A stretch of 64,000 nucleotides of DNA. Source: UBA4312 sp040266995 (GTDB taxonomy: Bacteria; Bacillota_I; Bacilli_A; Erysipelotrichales; Erysipelotrichaceae). Both the position numbers and the translations under genes were made by a program. The notes under the pieces were generated by a model. It ran no database searches, was not told the DNA's origin, and saw nothing but the letters and a program-made list of their open reading frames with translations. Positions 52,052-60,798 of the stretch are shown here, piece by piece. Where the stretch lies: NCBI GenBank assembly GCA_040266995.1, contig JAWRHV010000022.1, positions 1-64,000 of the forward strand, written 5' to 3'. How positions within the stretch are numbered: position 1 is the first letter of the stretch; the number at the start of each line of letters is the position of its first letter.

Positions 52052-52861
52052 CTATTTAACAATCGGTATCCTCAACTCAAGAATTCTATGTAATGTATCT
52101 CCCTGGACCCCGCGACTAATTAACAATGCATTAATCGGTTCATTTTGTATTATGTCTTTCATTTCGTTATGACGCAAAGCAAACTGTTTAAATTTTCGGA
52201 TTTTATCTGTATCAAATTCTCCCATACTGCCCATATCAATATGTGTACAGAAACAAAGCGTTTCTGAAACATATGTAAAATCCTCTGGCAGTTCCAATTT
52301 CAATGCTTTAACATACTTTTCTTCGATGCTCGTTTCCCATATTTGTAAATTCCCTTTCTCTGTAAATCCCGAATCAATAAACGGATTCGCCAGATCAGAA
52401 AAAACAAATTCGCTGGTTTGCTTTGAAATGGTGAATTTGTCATAATGATCGCCTCGTCCGTTGACCAAAGGACTTTTATAGTGTGCAGGAATTTTTGCTA
52501 CCCAATAATTTCCGATATTATGCATTCCGATAGTGAACCGGTCTTTTAACTGTCTTAGTCGTTCTATCAAAATACTGCGATAAGCAATCTCCTTCTCTAG
52601 TTTTTCTTCATATTGAGCAAGATGCGTTGCTAACTGTTGCGCATAATCATCGATGCGTACGGTCGGTATATTCTTGATATTCACACCAAGGTTTTTAAAT
52701 TGTATAGATTCCAGAAGCCAGAAGATCACATCTGTATCATAATACCTGTAGTTATTGGCAGTATTTCTATGAGATTGGATAACCCCTTGTTTTTCATAAT
52801 ATCTGATCATATCTTTCGATAAACTAAGGATATCCGATACTTCTCCAATCGTATAATTCAT
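52052..52861 (-). CDS. MerR-family transcriptional regulator
   Basis: The 269-residue protein has the MerR winged helix (YTIGEVSDILSLSKDMIRYYEKQGVI in parts), a dimerisation helix and a large effector domain of GyrI-like type. No conserved metal Cys pattern is clear. It lies directly upstream of the OYE/FAD reductase gene, same strand, and likely controls it. Confidence 0.9.
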   Translation of the reverse strand: MNYTIGEVSDILSLSKDMIRYYEKQGVIQSHRNTANNYRYYDTDVIFWLLESIQFKNLGVNIKNIPTVRIDDYAQQLATHLAQYEEKLEKEIAYRSILIERLRQLKDRFTIGMHNIGNYWVAKIPAHYKSPLVNGRGDHYDKFTISKQTSEFVFSDLANPFIDSGFTEKGNLQIWETSIEEKYVKALKLELPEDFTYVSETLCFCTHIDMGSMGEFDTDKIRKFKQFALRHNEMKDIIQNEPINALLISRGVQGDTLHRILELRIPIVK

Positions 52862-53073
52862 GACTGTTCCTCCTTAAAGATGATTTAAATAGGACAAACA
52901 ATTTTCTATTTCTACATTTTTACCTGTACACAAATAACCGTTTTGTATTCCTCGAACTGTATTACGGGTTCCTGCCAACTCACTCACAGGAATTACCATA
53001 ATCTCATAATGCACTTGTGGTTCTAATGGAAATATCTTCACATCCTCTGTTTTTCCTTTATCCAATTTATTTA

Positions 53074-53907
53074 TTATGAAGTGTATTTGATATAATTGGC
53101 CAGCCTTCGCAATGTAGAATCATCAAAATGCAGACCATCCTCCGTAAATTCAATCCTATTATTCAGAATCTTCGGTATGGTTGTCCACCGGTAGGCACTG
53201 TCCTTCAGGATCGGGCTTTTTAACAATTTTCTTCGTAACAGCCGGTTATAGCGTCCTTCATATCGGTTGAATATCGAAGGTTCATACCCGATAACCAGAC
53301 GATCTCTTGAACCGGCCACAATACCGATGACTGTCACCGTGGGACGATAATACTTTCCGTTGTATTCGTACTGCATCGATGCCAGCTTTTCAGCACATGT
53401 AATGGCACTGTCCACATTTTCCTCATTTTCATTATTGATAAAATCATAGTCGTTGACCGTCGCAAAGAAAAAGATATCACATTTCCCTTTGGCTTCGATC
53501 TGAGCATGAAAACAATCTTCGACAGACTGATAGAATTCATCAGTACATATATATGGCACTGTATTTACATAATGACCGCCAGTTAACGCAAAAACCGCAA
53601 ACGACTGCCCTCCAATCTGCTGCTGATACAGTCCTAACTGACAACATCGGCTGTCACCGACCACTATCCGTCCCGATGTATAGCTTTTGGACAAAGGGCT
53701 GGTACGATAGATTTCCTGATTGTATTCATTCACAATATATTCAAGATACGCATCTTCATTGGCGAAAAGCACTGGCAGATCCAGGTTCGCTACAGGCATA
53801 TCGCAAAAGCGTACAGGTGCAGCCGTCCCGATCTCCCTTTGACAGGCAACCATGGTTATAAACAATGTCCAACAACTAATAATACAACATACCCTTTTAA
53901 GCCTCAT
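53074..53907 (-). CDS. SGNH/GDSL-like lipoprotein hydrolase
   Basis: The 277-residue product has a signal peptide with lipobox MVAC (Cys about 22) and an SGNH-like domain: GDSRCCQLGLYQQQ (nucleophile Ser) and DGLHFDD with the final Asp-His pair. The block II/III Gly and Asn are less clear. A secreted ester hydrolase is likely; substrate unknown. Confidence 0.77.
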   Translation of the reverse strand: MRLKRVCCIISCWTLFITMVACQREIGTAAPVRFCDMPVANLDLPVLFANEDAYLEYIVNEYNQEIYRTSPLSKSYTSGRIVVGDSRCCQLGLYQQQIGGQSFAVFALTGGHYVNTVPYICTDEFYQSVEDCFHAQIEAKGKCDIFFFATVNDYDFINNENEENVDSAITCAEKLASMQYEYNGKYYRPTVTVIGIVAGSRDRLVIGYEPSIFNRYEGRYNRLLRRKLLKSPILKDSAYRWTTIPKILNNRIEFTEDGLHFDDSTLRRLANYIKYTS

Positions 53908-53991
53908 GCCAATTTCCTTTCAATATAGTTCATTTATATACCATTCCTGAAAGGAATTCAAATCTATCTCTTTCTCACAAGGTTTCACCAC

Positions 53992-54402
53992 TTAGAGATC
54001 TTTTGTTTCGTAAGGCTTATTCCACGAACCAATCTCGATCAGATTCCCTTCCGGATCGGCGATGTAGCATGTTCTTTGTCCCCAAGGCTCCGTTGTCGGT
54101 TCCATGACCGGAACGGCTCCTTGTTCAACGGCTTTCTGAAATTCCATATCCACTTGTTCAAACGTATCTACATATAAAGCTATCTCAAAATGGCCATTCA
54201 GCCCTTTGACATAGTCATAGCGATGCCCTGTCATTTTTTCGAAGTCTTTTCTTCCGTATAAAAGAAACAACGTTCCATCCTTAACCAGATACACATTTTC
54301 TGTCCCTTCGGCTTCTTTGATTTCAAATCCAAGGACATCCCGGTAAAAACGAATCATCGTATCCATATCCTTCACCAAAATTCCCAAACCATCCAGGCGC
54401 AT
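53992..54402 (-). CDS. VOC-family (glyoxalase/bleomycin resistance-like) protein
   Basis: The 136-residue protein has two beta-alpha-beta-beta-beta modules: LGILVKDMDTMIRFYRDVLGFEI, then HFEIALYVDTFEQVD and CYIADPEGNLIEIG. Metal His and Glu sites fit partly. The substrate is unknown. Confidence 0.88.
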   Translation of the reverse strand: MRLDGLGILVKDMDTMIRFYRDVLGFEIKEAEGTENVYLVKDGTLFLLYGRKDFEKMTGHRYDYVKGLNGHFEIALYVDTFEQVDMEFQKAVEQGAVPVMEPTTEPWGQRTCYIADPEGNLIEIGSWNKPYETKDL

Positions 54403-54462
54403 AATAACCCTCCATTCTATTCTTTAGATTATCGTAACATACGCGTTCCATGATCAAAAGGA

Positions 54463-54481
54463 GTGAGGTATTTTGCCTCAC
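54463..54481 (-). terminator. Terminator of the FMN-reductase-like gene
   Basis: GTGAGG/CCTCAC stem with a seven-base loop is followed by TCCTTTTG on the minus strand, at the end of a 245-base spacer that holds no clear gene. Confidence 0.6.
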
Positions 54482-54647
54482 CCCATATGGTTAGTTATTT
54501 CTTTAGGAAACTGTTAAAACCATTTTTATGTCCTTGTCTAAGGTCTGTACTCCCAGTGAAACAAGACATATGTGGACTGCATTTGGGAAAAGGATCGGGC
54601 CGGAGATGCAAACACAGCCTTACAGCCCATCCTGTTGGCTTTGAACA

Positions 54648-55283
54648 TCATCCCAATGACAGCTCCGCTCCCATCTGAAAAGCATTTTTTAAGTCCGTTG
54701 GAAACTGCTTCTCCCGCATTTCCTTCTTGTGCTCTTCATTAAAGCTAGCCATATCAAATTTTGTATAATCGGCTACCTGCAATGTATCACAGCAGGCATA
54801 CACCTCCACACGACCATTCAAGGCTTTAAATGTTTGCGTAAGTTCCTTTGCTTTTTTTCTATAGCTGATATTATAAAACGACTTTGATGCATTCATAGTC
54901 AGGATGATGCCTACGTTGACCTTGCCTGTAAAATAGTTGGAATAATCATCATAAGATAAAGCGCAGAAGTGAAGTCGCTCAATCAAGGCATGCACCTGGC
55001 TGGTAATATCCCCTAGATAAATCGGCGAACCAATAATCAGAGCATCGGCTTCAAAAATACGGTCAAGCAATGGAGACAAGTCATCCCTCCAGTAACATTT
55101 ACAGCGAGGAGCTCCTTTTCGTTTACACGCCATACAGCTGCGGCAACCAGTATAAGATAGATCAAAGAGATCGATATACTCTGTTTTGGCACCAGTGGAT
55201 TCAGCCCCTTTTTTCGCTTCTTTGAGCATCATAGCAGTATTCCAGTTCTTTCTTGGACTTCCATTCAACAGGATCGTTTTCAT
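54648..55283 (-). CDS. NADPH-dependent FMN reductase-type flavodoxin-like protein
   Basis: The 211-residue protein has NGSPRKNWNTAMML and a Cys-rich CRSCMACKRKGAPRCKCYW segment, SPIYLGDITSQVHALIERLHF and a C-terminal YACCDTLQVADYTKFDM. The Cys cluster suggests a metal or [4Fe-4S] site, as in iron-sulfur flavoproteins of anaerobes. It stands alone. Confidence 0.87.
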   Translation of the reverse strand: MKTILLNGSPRKNWNTAMMLKEAKKGAESTGAKTEYIDLFDLSYTGCRSCMACKRKGAPRCKCYWRDDLSPLLDRIFEADALIIGSPIYLGDITSQVHALIERLHFCALSYDDYSNYFTGKVNVGIILTMNASKSFYNISYRKKAKELTQTFKALNGRVEVYACCDTLQVADYTKFDMASFNEEHKKEMREKQFPTDLKNAFQMGAELSLG

Positions 55284-55463
55284 TGTTTTCCTCCGTTCTA
55301 TCTAGTCAGAATGAAAAAGCATACGAAATCTTTTTTCGCTTGCATACTCTGACAGAGACTCCTTCTTCCGTATATTTAAAATGCTTTGTATAGATAAAAA
55401 AATTATATTCTATTCTTTTATAGAGTCATACTTTCGTGCTTCTTTTTATCAGTAAAGCTATCG

Positions 55464-56999
55464 CTAAAAAGCAATCTCCAGCATGCTTCCTTCCCCTTTG
55501 CTACGATACAGTAAATACAATGGATAGTCCCCTTTGGCAAACGGCACCGTCTGCTTGCGAAGGATCCATGTCTTCGATGCCGGTATCTCTATTTTAGCTA
55601 TACAGGCAGTTTCTCTTTCCTGTTCAGCAGCGAACCCTTTGGGCAGCCCCTGGTATATTTCGATTTCCGCTTCCATATCGCACTGCATTGTGACCGAGAA
55701 CAAGCATTCACCTGTAAAGGTGAAGTAACGGAATCCGATCAATGTGCCATCCTGCAGCTGACGAACATATCTTTGATCCCTCTTGCTTCCGATATGCGGA
55801 AAATGTTCATTCAATTTATGGTTGCTGCCATGAGGCATCGCGCCGTTGGACAATACGCAACAGATGGCCGCCGGATAGTTTCCCTGTGCCGGCAAAGGCT
55901 TCCCGTTCAATCCACAGGAGCTTACGGGAACCTGAGCAATCGTTCCATCCGGTCGGATCTCAATCGGTTCTGCACACCCTTGTCGGCTATAATCCGACTT
56001 ATGTGTCAGTCTGTGGTAAAAGACATACCATTGATCTTTGATTTTTTCAATGCTGCCATGGGTCGTGCCTGTCATATTCAGCCGTTGTGCCTCCGTTCTT
56101 CCATTCAGACCGACATCTCCATTGGAGACGATCGTTCCACCATAGACATATCCATGGTCTGCGTATTCACTCACGGCATAACAGAGCTCGTGATTCAAAC
56201 ATGAAGAATAAATGAAATAATACTTTCTGCCGATCTTACGGATCGAGCTTCCTTCATAAAAGGAATGGCCTTCAAACGAAGTTCCTTTTACTTTGTATGG
56301 AATGACAGGATACGGTATTCCTTTTACTGTCAACATATCATTCTCCAATACAGCCATATAAGCCCCCATCACACTGGTAGTGCCGGCATGAGAAACGATT
56401 TCTTCGCGAGTCTTATTGAACATGTCCATTTCATTACGAATTGCTTGTTCATCCGTGAGAAAATCTTCTGCTTCTTCACTAAGATACTGCGTACCATAAT
56501 ACAAACGAATGATTCCTTCATCATTCAGCACAGCCGGATCAAAACATACCCCCTCCAACATGGCAGTTCCATCTGCATGCTGCACATATCCAAGGTATTC
56601 ATAATGACCCGCCGGTTTATCACAGACCGCAACTCGGATTGGACCGTGATAGCCACCCTGGCCATAGCGGCCAGACATACAATAATAAAGATAGTATCTT
56701 CCATCGTTGCCACGTACGACATCCGGAGCATACATATATTCCCGAACACCCGGAGAATACAGACTGTCCTTTTTTCGATAGTCCGGATCCTGCGATGCCC
56801 TGTAGATCACGCCCTCATAACGCCACGAAGTGAGATCATCGCATGAGGCTGAATAACTGACATAATCTAACATGCAGAAAGTATCCCCATCCTCTTTATC
56901 ATGGGAACCGTATATATATACTCTGTCTCCAAACACATGCGGTTCAGCATCCGGTACGTATTCATTCAACGGAAGATACGGGTTAAATCCTTGTTTCAT
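55464..56999 (-). CDS. Glycoside hydrolase family 43-like enzyme
   Basis: The 511-residue enzyme has a five-bladed beta-propeller domain: NPYLPLNEYVPDAEPHVFGD (catalytic Asp), MYAPDVVRGNDGRYYLYY (second Asp) and FYEGSSIRKIGRKYYFIYS (acid Glu). A C-terminal beta-sandwich of about 130 residues follows. No signal peptide, so it acts in the cytosol. Arabinosidase or xylosidase activity is the family range. Confidence 0.9.
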   Translation of the reverse strand: MKQGFNPYLPLNEYVPDAEPHVFGDRVYIYGSHDKEDGDTFCMLDYVSYSASCDDLTSWRYEGVIYRASQDPDYRKKDSLYSPGVREYMYAPDVVRGNDGRYYLYYCMSGRYGQGGYHGPIRVAVCDKPAGHYEYLGYVQHADGTAMLEGVCFDPAVLNDEGIIRLYYGTQYLSEEAEDFLTDEQAIRNEMDMFNKTREEIVSHAGTTSVMGAYMAVLENDMLTVKGIPYPVIPYKVKGTSFEGHSFYEGSSIRKIGRKYYFIYSSCLNHELCYAVSEYADHGYVYGGTIVSNGDVGLNGRTEAQRLNMTGTTHGSIEKIKDQWYVFYHRLTHKSDYSRQGCAEPIEIRPDGTIAQVPVSSCGLNGKPLPAQGNYPAAICCVLSNGAMPHGSNHKLNEHFPHIGSKRDQRYVRQLQDGTLIGFRYFTFTGECLFSVTMQCDMEAEIEIYQGLPKGFAAEQERETACIAKIEIPASKTWILRKQTVPFAKGDYPLYLLYRSKGEGSMLEIAF

Positions 57000-57067
57000 T
57001 ACGTTTTATCCTTCTCTAAATAAATCAATCCATTCTGGTAATAACGACTTTCCCTTCTGTATCAAGC

Positions 57068-57084
57068 GGAGGCGTAATGCCTCC
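57068..57084 (-). other. GGAGGC/GCCTCC hairpin in the GH43 upstream region
   Basis: A perfect 6-bp, GC-rich hairpin with a five-base loop lies 70 bases upstream of the GH43 gene in a 230-base spacer. It has no T run and resembles no riboswitch I know. The rest of the spacer is AT-rich and promoter-like. Confidence 0.4.
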
Positions 57085-57230
57085 GGCATTGGGTGACGTC
57101 AATCACACATATCCGTGCTCGTATGGTCTTTCTTTTCCTATTAGCTTGCTACACCAAACCATCTAATTCCATATCTTATATAAAATTATATCATTCCTTT
57201 GTGGATTATCATTCATTTCATGCCCTTTCT

Positions 57231-57503
57231 TCATTGACTAGGACCAAATAAAAAGGCCGATCGGAGTGGCTCAGCACTGAAATCGGTCAGAATAAAGAAC
57301 AGATCCAAACAAGTAGAGATGATAAAGGAAAGATGTATTTTCCAGTTATAGCCAAAAAAGATGAGGACCCAGAACATTTTCAACCTCTGAATAGGTATGT
57401 GTGAAGAAGCAAACCGCTTATCCTGAATAAAGCTGACTTCTGCCCATAACATAAGAAAGAGTCCTGCCATCATCATAACTGCCAAAAAAATCGTATATAC
57501 CAT
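57231..57503 (-). CDS. Small membrane protein of unknown function
   Basis: The 90-residue protein has a first hydrophobic helix (VYTIFLAVMMMAGLFLMLW) and a second around FFGYNWKIHLSFIISTCLDLFF. AAGGAG is six bases before the ATG. It follows the GNAT gene at 41 bases, so it may be the last gene of the adenylation-domain operon. Family unknown. Confidence 0.55.
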   Translation of the reverse strand: MVYTIFLAVMMMAGLFLMLWAEVSFIQDKRFASSHIPIQRLKMFWVLIFFGYNWKIHLSFIISTCLDLFFILTDFSAEPLRSAFLFGPSQ

Positions 57504-57544
57504 GTAATGCTCCTTCACTTCTGCATCTCTAGTTTTTCATAGAA

Positions 57545-58018
57545 TCAACCCTTTGGCAGCTTCATGTATCCTTCCATATCCATGAATCCAATCTCGTGAT
57601 AAAGGTCTTTTGCCACCTCTGCGCTTTCCAGAAAGATTTTTTCTGTTCCTCGTTTTTTAGCCTCCTGTATTAAAAATTCAACCATCTGCCGACCAATCCC
57701 CTTTCCTCGAAGCTGTGGCAACGTATAAATATTCATCAGATAGCCATTTGTTCCAAAGACATTATCCGGAGACGGCATTTCCTTTTGATAGCAGATTCCT
57801 CCGCACCCGACAATTTCTCCTGTCCTTTTTACGACCGCAAAACAAGCTGTGTGGGTCCCATCCGCAAGATGCTCTTCATAGTAAGATCTGTTGTTTTTTT
57901 TGAGTACCTCATTATCTTTGATTCCATCATCAAAAAATACTTCGGCCAGTACACGCATCCGCCACTCCATGAGCCGATCTAGATCGGACAGATCTGCTTT
58001 TCTGATTTCTATATCCAT
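57545..58018 (-). CDS. GNAT family N-acetyltransferase
   Basis: The 157-residue protein has IRKADLSDLDRLMEWRMRVL, GYLMNIYTLPQLRGKGIGRQMVEFLIQEAKKRG with the acetyl-CoA loop RGKGIG, and a final EIGFMDMEGYMKL. Three bases after the adenylation domain stop, so cotranscribed. Possible aminoacyl or amine modification. Confidence 0.92.
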   Translation of the reverse strand: MDIEIRKADLSDLDRLMEWRMRVLAEVFFDDGIKDNEVLKKNNRSYYEEHLADGTHTACFAVVKRTGEIVGCGGICYQKEMPSPDNVFGTNGYLMNIYTLPQLRGKGIGRQMVEFLIQEAKKRGTEKIFLESAEVAKDLYHEIGFMDMEGYMKLPKG

Positions 58019-58021
58019 TTT

Positions 58022-59494
58022 TCAGGCCTCCTTCATCACGACCGGCATTCTGGTCATATCCGGTTTTCCGTTGGTATTCAAGGGAATCTGCGGCATCCGG
58101 ATCATAAATTCCGGAATCATGAAATCCGGTAGATACTCTGAAAGCTCTTTTCTGATACGGGACACTTTAAGATCCGGATCGGATGGCACAACATAGGCAA
58201 TCATATAAGGCAGTCCTTCCTCATCGGTAAATGAGCGAACAACTGCTTGTTCCACACCTTCGCATTGATACAGTCTGGATTCGACCTCCATGACTTCGAC
58301 CCGTTTGCCGTTGATCATGATCTGTGTATCTTTCCGATGCAAAAAAGCAATGTTACCATCCGGCAGAATATATCCTAAATCTCCGCTTCGGTACATAACA
58401 TCCCCCGATTTTGTTTTTTCAAAGGCTTTGTTTTCCTCATCATGATTCCCGATATATCCGTTGGATACACCATCGCCATAGATACAGATTTCGCCAATTT
58501 CGCCTTTTTTAACTTCGTTTCCTGCCACATCTAAGATCCGGATCGAGGTTCCTGAAACAGGATGCCCGATCGGATATGTACCATCTGCAAGGATCTGTCC
58601 ATCCCGGCATCGATAGTACGAAGCACATACAGTCGTTTCGGAAGGACCATACGTGTTATAGACTTCTGCCTGATCCAGAAGATGGTCGACATGATGGCTC
58701 CGAAGCACATCGCCTCCGCTGATCAGAAGACGCAGGCTGGCGGGAATCGATGACAGACAATTCATCTCTGCCAGCAGATATGGAAAGCCTGAAAGCATCG
58801 TTACCCCGTGTTTTTTTACAAAAGTCATCAGTCGGCGGACATCCATTTTATCTTCTTCCGAAGGAATGGCAAGGGCAGCTCCGTTCAGAAGACTTGTGAA
58901 AACTTCCTCCACAAAGATGTCAAAGGAACATACCGAATACTGAAGCATGATATCTTTTGGCCTAGGATGAAATTCATTTTCAAATGCTCGGACGTAGTGA
59001 CAGACATTCCGGTTTGTGACCGATACCCCTTTGGGCCTTCCGGTTGTACCGGAAGTATAAAGAACGTATGCCAAATCGTCAGGATGTTGTTTATAGATCC
59101 TTGTACGGCTTTCTGGGTCTGCATTGCAGATGGAACAATCAGAATATATCTGTTTATAGGGTTCCAGCTTAGCGGTATACTGCATCTCCGTCAAAATAAA
59201 ATCCACTTTTGCCTCATCCATCATATAATGGATCCTGGCTGTAGGAAAAGACGGCTCTGCCGGAACATACATAGCTCCTGTTTTTAATACCGCAAGGATG
59301 GAAGCAATCATTTCCGCTCTGTGCCTCATAACGATTCCAACAGCTCTCGTATGTGGAGGAAAACTATCTGCAATCATGTCTACCATATCCGAAAGTTCTC
59401 TGAATGTCATTGCTCTTCGGTTTTCAATAATTGCCATACTGTTTCTGTTTGCCTCTACCGTCTTTTGAAATAGACCATATATCGTATTATCCAT
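58022..59494 (-). CDS. Stand-alone NRPS-like adenylation domain protein
   Basis: The 490-residue enzyme has the ANL fold: YVLYTSGTTGRPKGVSVTN (A3), FDIFVEEVFTSLLNGAAL with Asp at the amino-group-binding position (A4), NTYGPSETTVC (A5), YRSGDLGYILPDGNIAFLHRKD (A7) and NTNGKPDMTRM with catalytic Lys in the A10 region. There is no carrier domain. An amino acid substrate is implied by the Asp. Neighbours are an esterase and a GNAT. The DltA-like class is an alternative. AAGGAGG precedes the ATG. Confidence 0.88.
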   Translation of the reverse strand: MDNTIYGLFQKTVEANRNSMAIIENRRAMTFRELSDMVDMIADSFPPHTRAVGIVMRHRAEMIASILAVLKTGAMYVPAEPSFPTARIHYMMDEAKVDFILTEMQYTAKLEPYKQIYSDCSICNADPESRTRIYKQHPDDLAYVLYTSGTTGRPKGVSVTNRNVCHYVRAFENEFHPRPKDIMLQYSVCSFDIFVEEVFTSLLNGAALAIPSEEDKMDVRRLMTFVKKHGVTMLSGFPYLLAEMNCLSSIPASLRLLISGGDVLRSHHVDHLLDQAEVYNTYGPSETTVCASYYRCRDGQILADGTYPIGHPVSGTSIRILDVAGNEVKKGEIGEICIYGDGVSNGYIGNHDEENKAFEKTKSGDVMYRSGDLGYILPDGNIAFLHRKDTQIMINGKRVEVMEVESRLYQCEGVEQAVVRSFTDEEGLPYMIAYVVPSDPDLKVSRIRKELSEYLPDFMIPEFMIRMPQIPLNTNGKPDMTRMPVVMKEA

Positions 59495-59510
59495 ACCTCT
59501 ATATCCTCCT

Positions 59511-60179
59511 TCAGACGATAGCCAAGATGCCTTTCGCACTTCGCAATGCCGCATCTTTGAAATGATTTCCGGGATTCAGTTCCCAGGTTACGTCAAGACC
59601 TTTATCTTGATAGTGCTCCACTATACATTCCGTATTTTCCTGAACTGTCCTGAGGTATCCATTTTTCGTTTTTGCCTCTCTATCTCCCAGAGATACGTAG
59701 ATTTTTTCCGGTCTTTTCTTCATCTCGTTTGAATACACGTACTCCTTAAAATCCGGAAACCAGAGAGAGCCGGACATGCTGGCTACCCTGTCAAACCGAT
59801 CCGTACGATACATCGCATAAAGCGCAAAAAGCCCTGCCAGTGAGTATCCTGCCAAACTGATATGTGCCGGACTGCCAGATACTCTATTGAGCGCAGCAGG
59901 CACAATTTGCTCCAGCAGCAACCTCAGATAATCATCTGCTCCACCAGTACAAGGCGTATCTTGTGGTGTAATCGGCGGACAGTACCACGGTGTCATATCG
60001 TGGTCCCATTTCAGATTTCCAACACAAAGTAAGTTGAAATCTTTACTGTCCAATTCCATAGCTGCTTTCATAACTGATCTTCCATCACCAGCATAATTGT
60101 TCAATATAATAAGAGGCCTGTCCGTACCTTTTGAATGATACAAGGTTACTTCCTTTCCCTCGATGTTGAATTTTTCCAT
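59511..60179 (-). CDS. Esterase-like hydrolase (enterochelin esterase type)
   Basis: The 222-residue protein has IILNNYAGDGRS, nucleophile motif AGYSLAGLFAL (Ser about 112), GSLWFPDF and a late NPGNHFKDA His. It fits the IroE/Fes-like alpha/beta hydrolase group. It is the first gene of the adenylation-domain operon, divergent from HxlR. Its role, perhaps release of a product, is inferred only. Confidence 0.85.
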   Translation of the reverse strand: MEKFNIEGKEVTLYHSKGTDRPLIILNNYAGDGRSVMKAAMELDSKDFNLLCVGNLKWDHDMTPWYCPPITPQDTPCTGGADDYLRLLLEQIVPAALNRVSGSPAHISLAGYSLAGLFALYAMYRTDRFDRVASMSGSLWFPDFKEYVYSNEMKKRPEKIYVSLGDREAKTKNGYLRTVQENTECIVEHYQDKGLDVTWELNPGNHFKDAALRSAKGILAIV

Positions 60180-60206
60180 ATGTATACTCTCCTTGTTGGC
60201 TTTTTA

Positions 60207-60280
60207 AAGTATAAAAATTATACTTGTTACCAGAAAGTTGTTCAAGTACGCAGAATTTATATACATAGTATAAATACTAT
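60207..60280. promoter_or_regulatory. Two palindromes in the divergent HxlR/esterase region
   Basis: AAGTATAA-AAA-TTATACTT (60207-60225) and ATAGTAT-AA-ATACTAT (60265-60280) are perfect palindromes sharing AGTATAA. One lies before each divergent gene. They look like HxlR operators. Confidence 0.65.
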
Positions 60281-60294
60281 ACCGAGGTAGAACC

Positions 60295-60678
60295 ATGAAC
60301 AAATATATGTCCTATGAAGAATATCTTGAAAATGTTAAAAAGGGGATCCTGACCGATGATGGCAATTGTCCGGTTACCCCGTTGCTTGTCATGCTGCAAG
60401 GAAAATGGAAGACCCAGGTTCTTTATGAATTTTGTATCAATGAGAGGATGCGCTTTGGCGCATTAAAAAAAGCTCTCCCCGGCATCACAAACACAATGCT
60501 CACAAATACCCTTCGTGACTTAGAAAAAGATGGGCTGATCATCCGAGAACAGTTTAACGAGATCCCTCCTCACGTAGAATACTCCTTCTCTGAAATGGGC
60601 CGCGATCTTCTGCCTGTCTTCTATTCCATCATGGTCTGGGGATTCAAACACGAAAAAGACCTTTCTGATCATAAATAA
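60295..60678 (+). CDS. HxlR-family transcriptional regulator
   Basis: The 127-residue protein shows GNCPVTPLLVMLQGKWKTQVLYEFC (Cys of the HxlR type), RFGALKKALPGITNTMLTNTLRDLEKDGLI (recognition helix) and VEYSFSEMGRDL. Likely a repressor of the divergent esterase-adenylation-GNAT operon. GAGGT precedes the ATG. Confidence 0.9.
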   Translation: MNKYMSYEEYLENVKKGILTDDGNCPVTPLLVMLQGKWKTQVLYEFCINERMRFGALKKALPGITNTMLTNTLRDLEKDGLIIREQFNEIPPHVEYSFSEMGRDLLPVFYSIMVWGFKHEKDLSDHK

Positions 60679-60682
60679 TAAA

Positions 60683-60727
60683 AAAGCCGATATCGTCTGT
60701 GTTTCTATTACAGATCCTATCGGCTTT
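60683..60727 (+). terminator. Terminator of the HxlR gene
   Basis: AAAGCCGATA/TATCGGCTTT with an inner TCTGT/ACAGA arm forms a long stem flanked by A and T runs. Confidence 0.85.
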
Positions 60728-60798
60728 ATTTATTGTCGGTTGTACATTGTTTATTATCTTTGTCTTATATCTCAGAACGGCAAAATGAAACGAATTCC

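Noticed and set aside
52874..53065. A 63-codon minus-strand frame between the MerR and SGNH genes
   Set aside because: It needs a TTG start without a good ribosome site and has no domain I recognise. It may be chance or a remnant of a small gene.
54482..54647. Possible gene remnant between VOC and FMN-reductase genes
   Set aside because: No continuous frame with recognisable residues; it is better listed as empty spacer.
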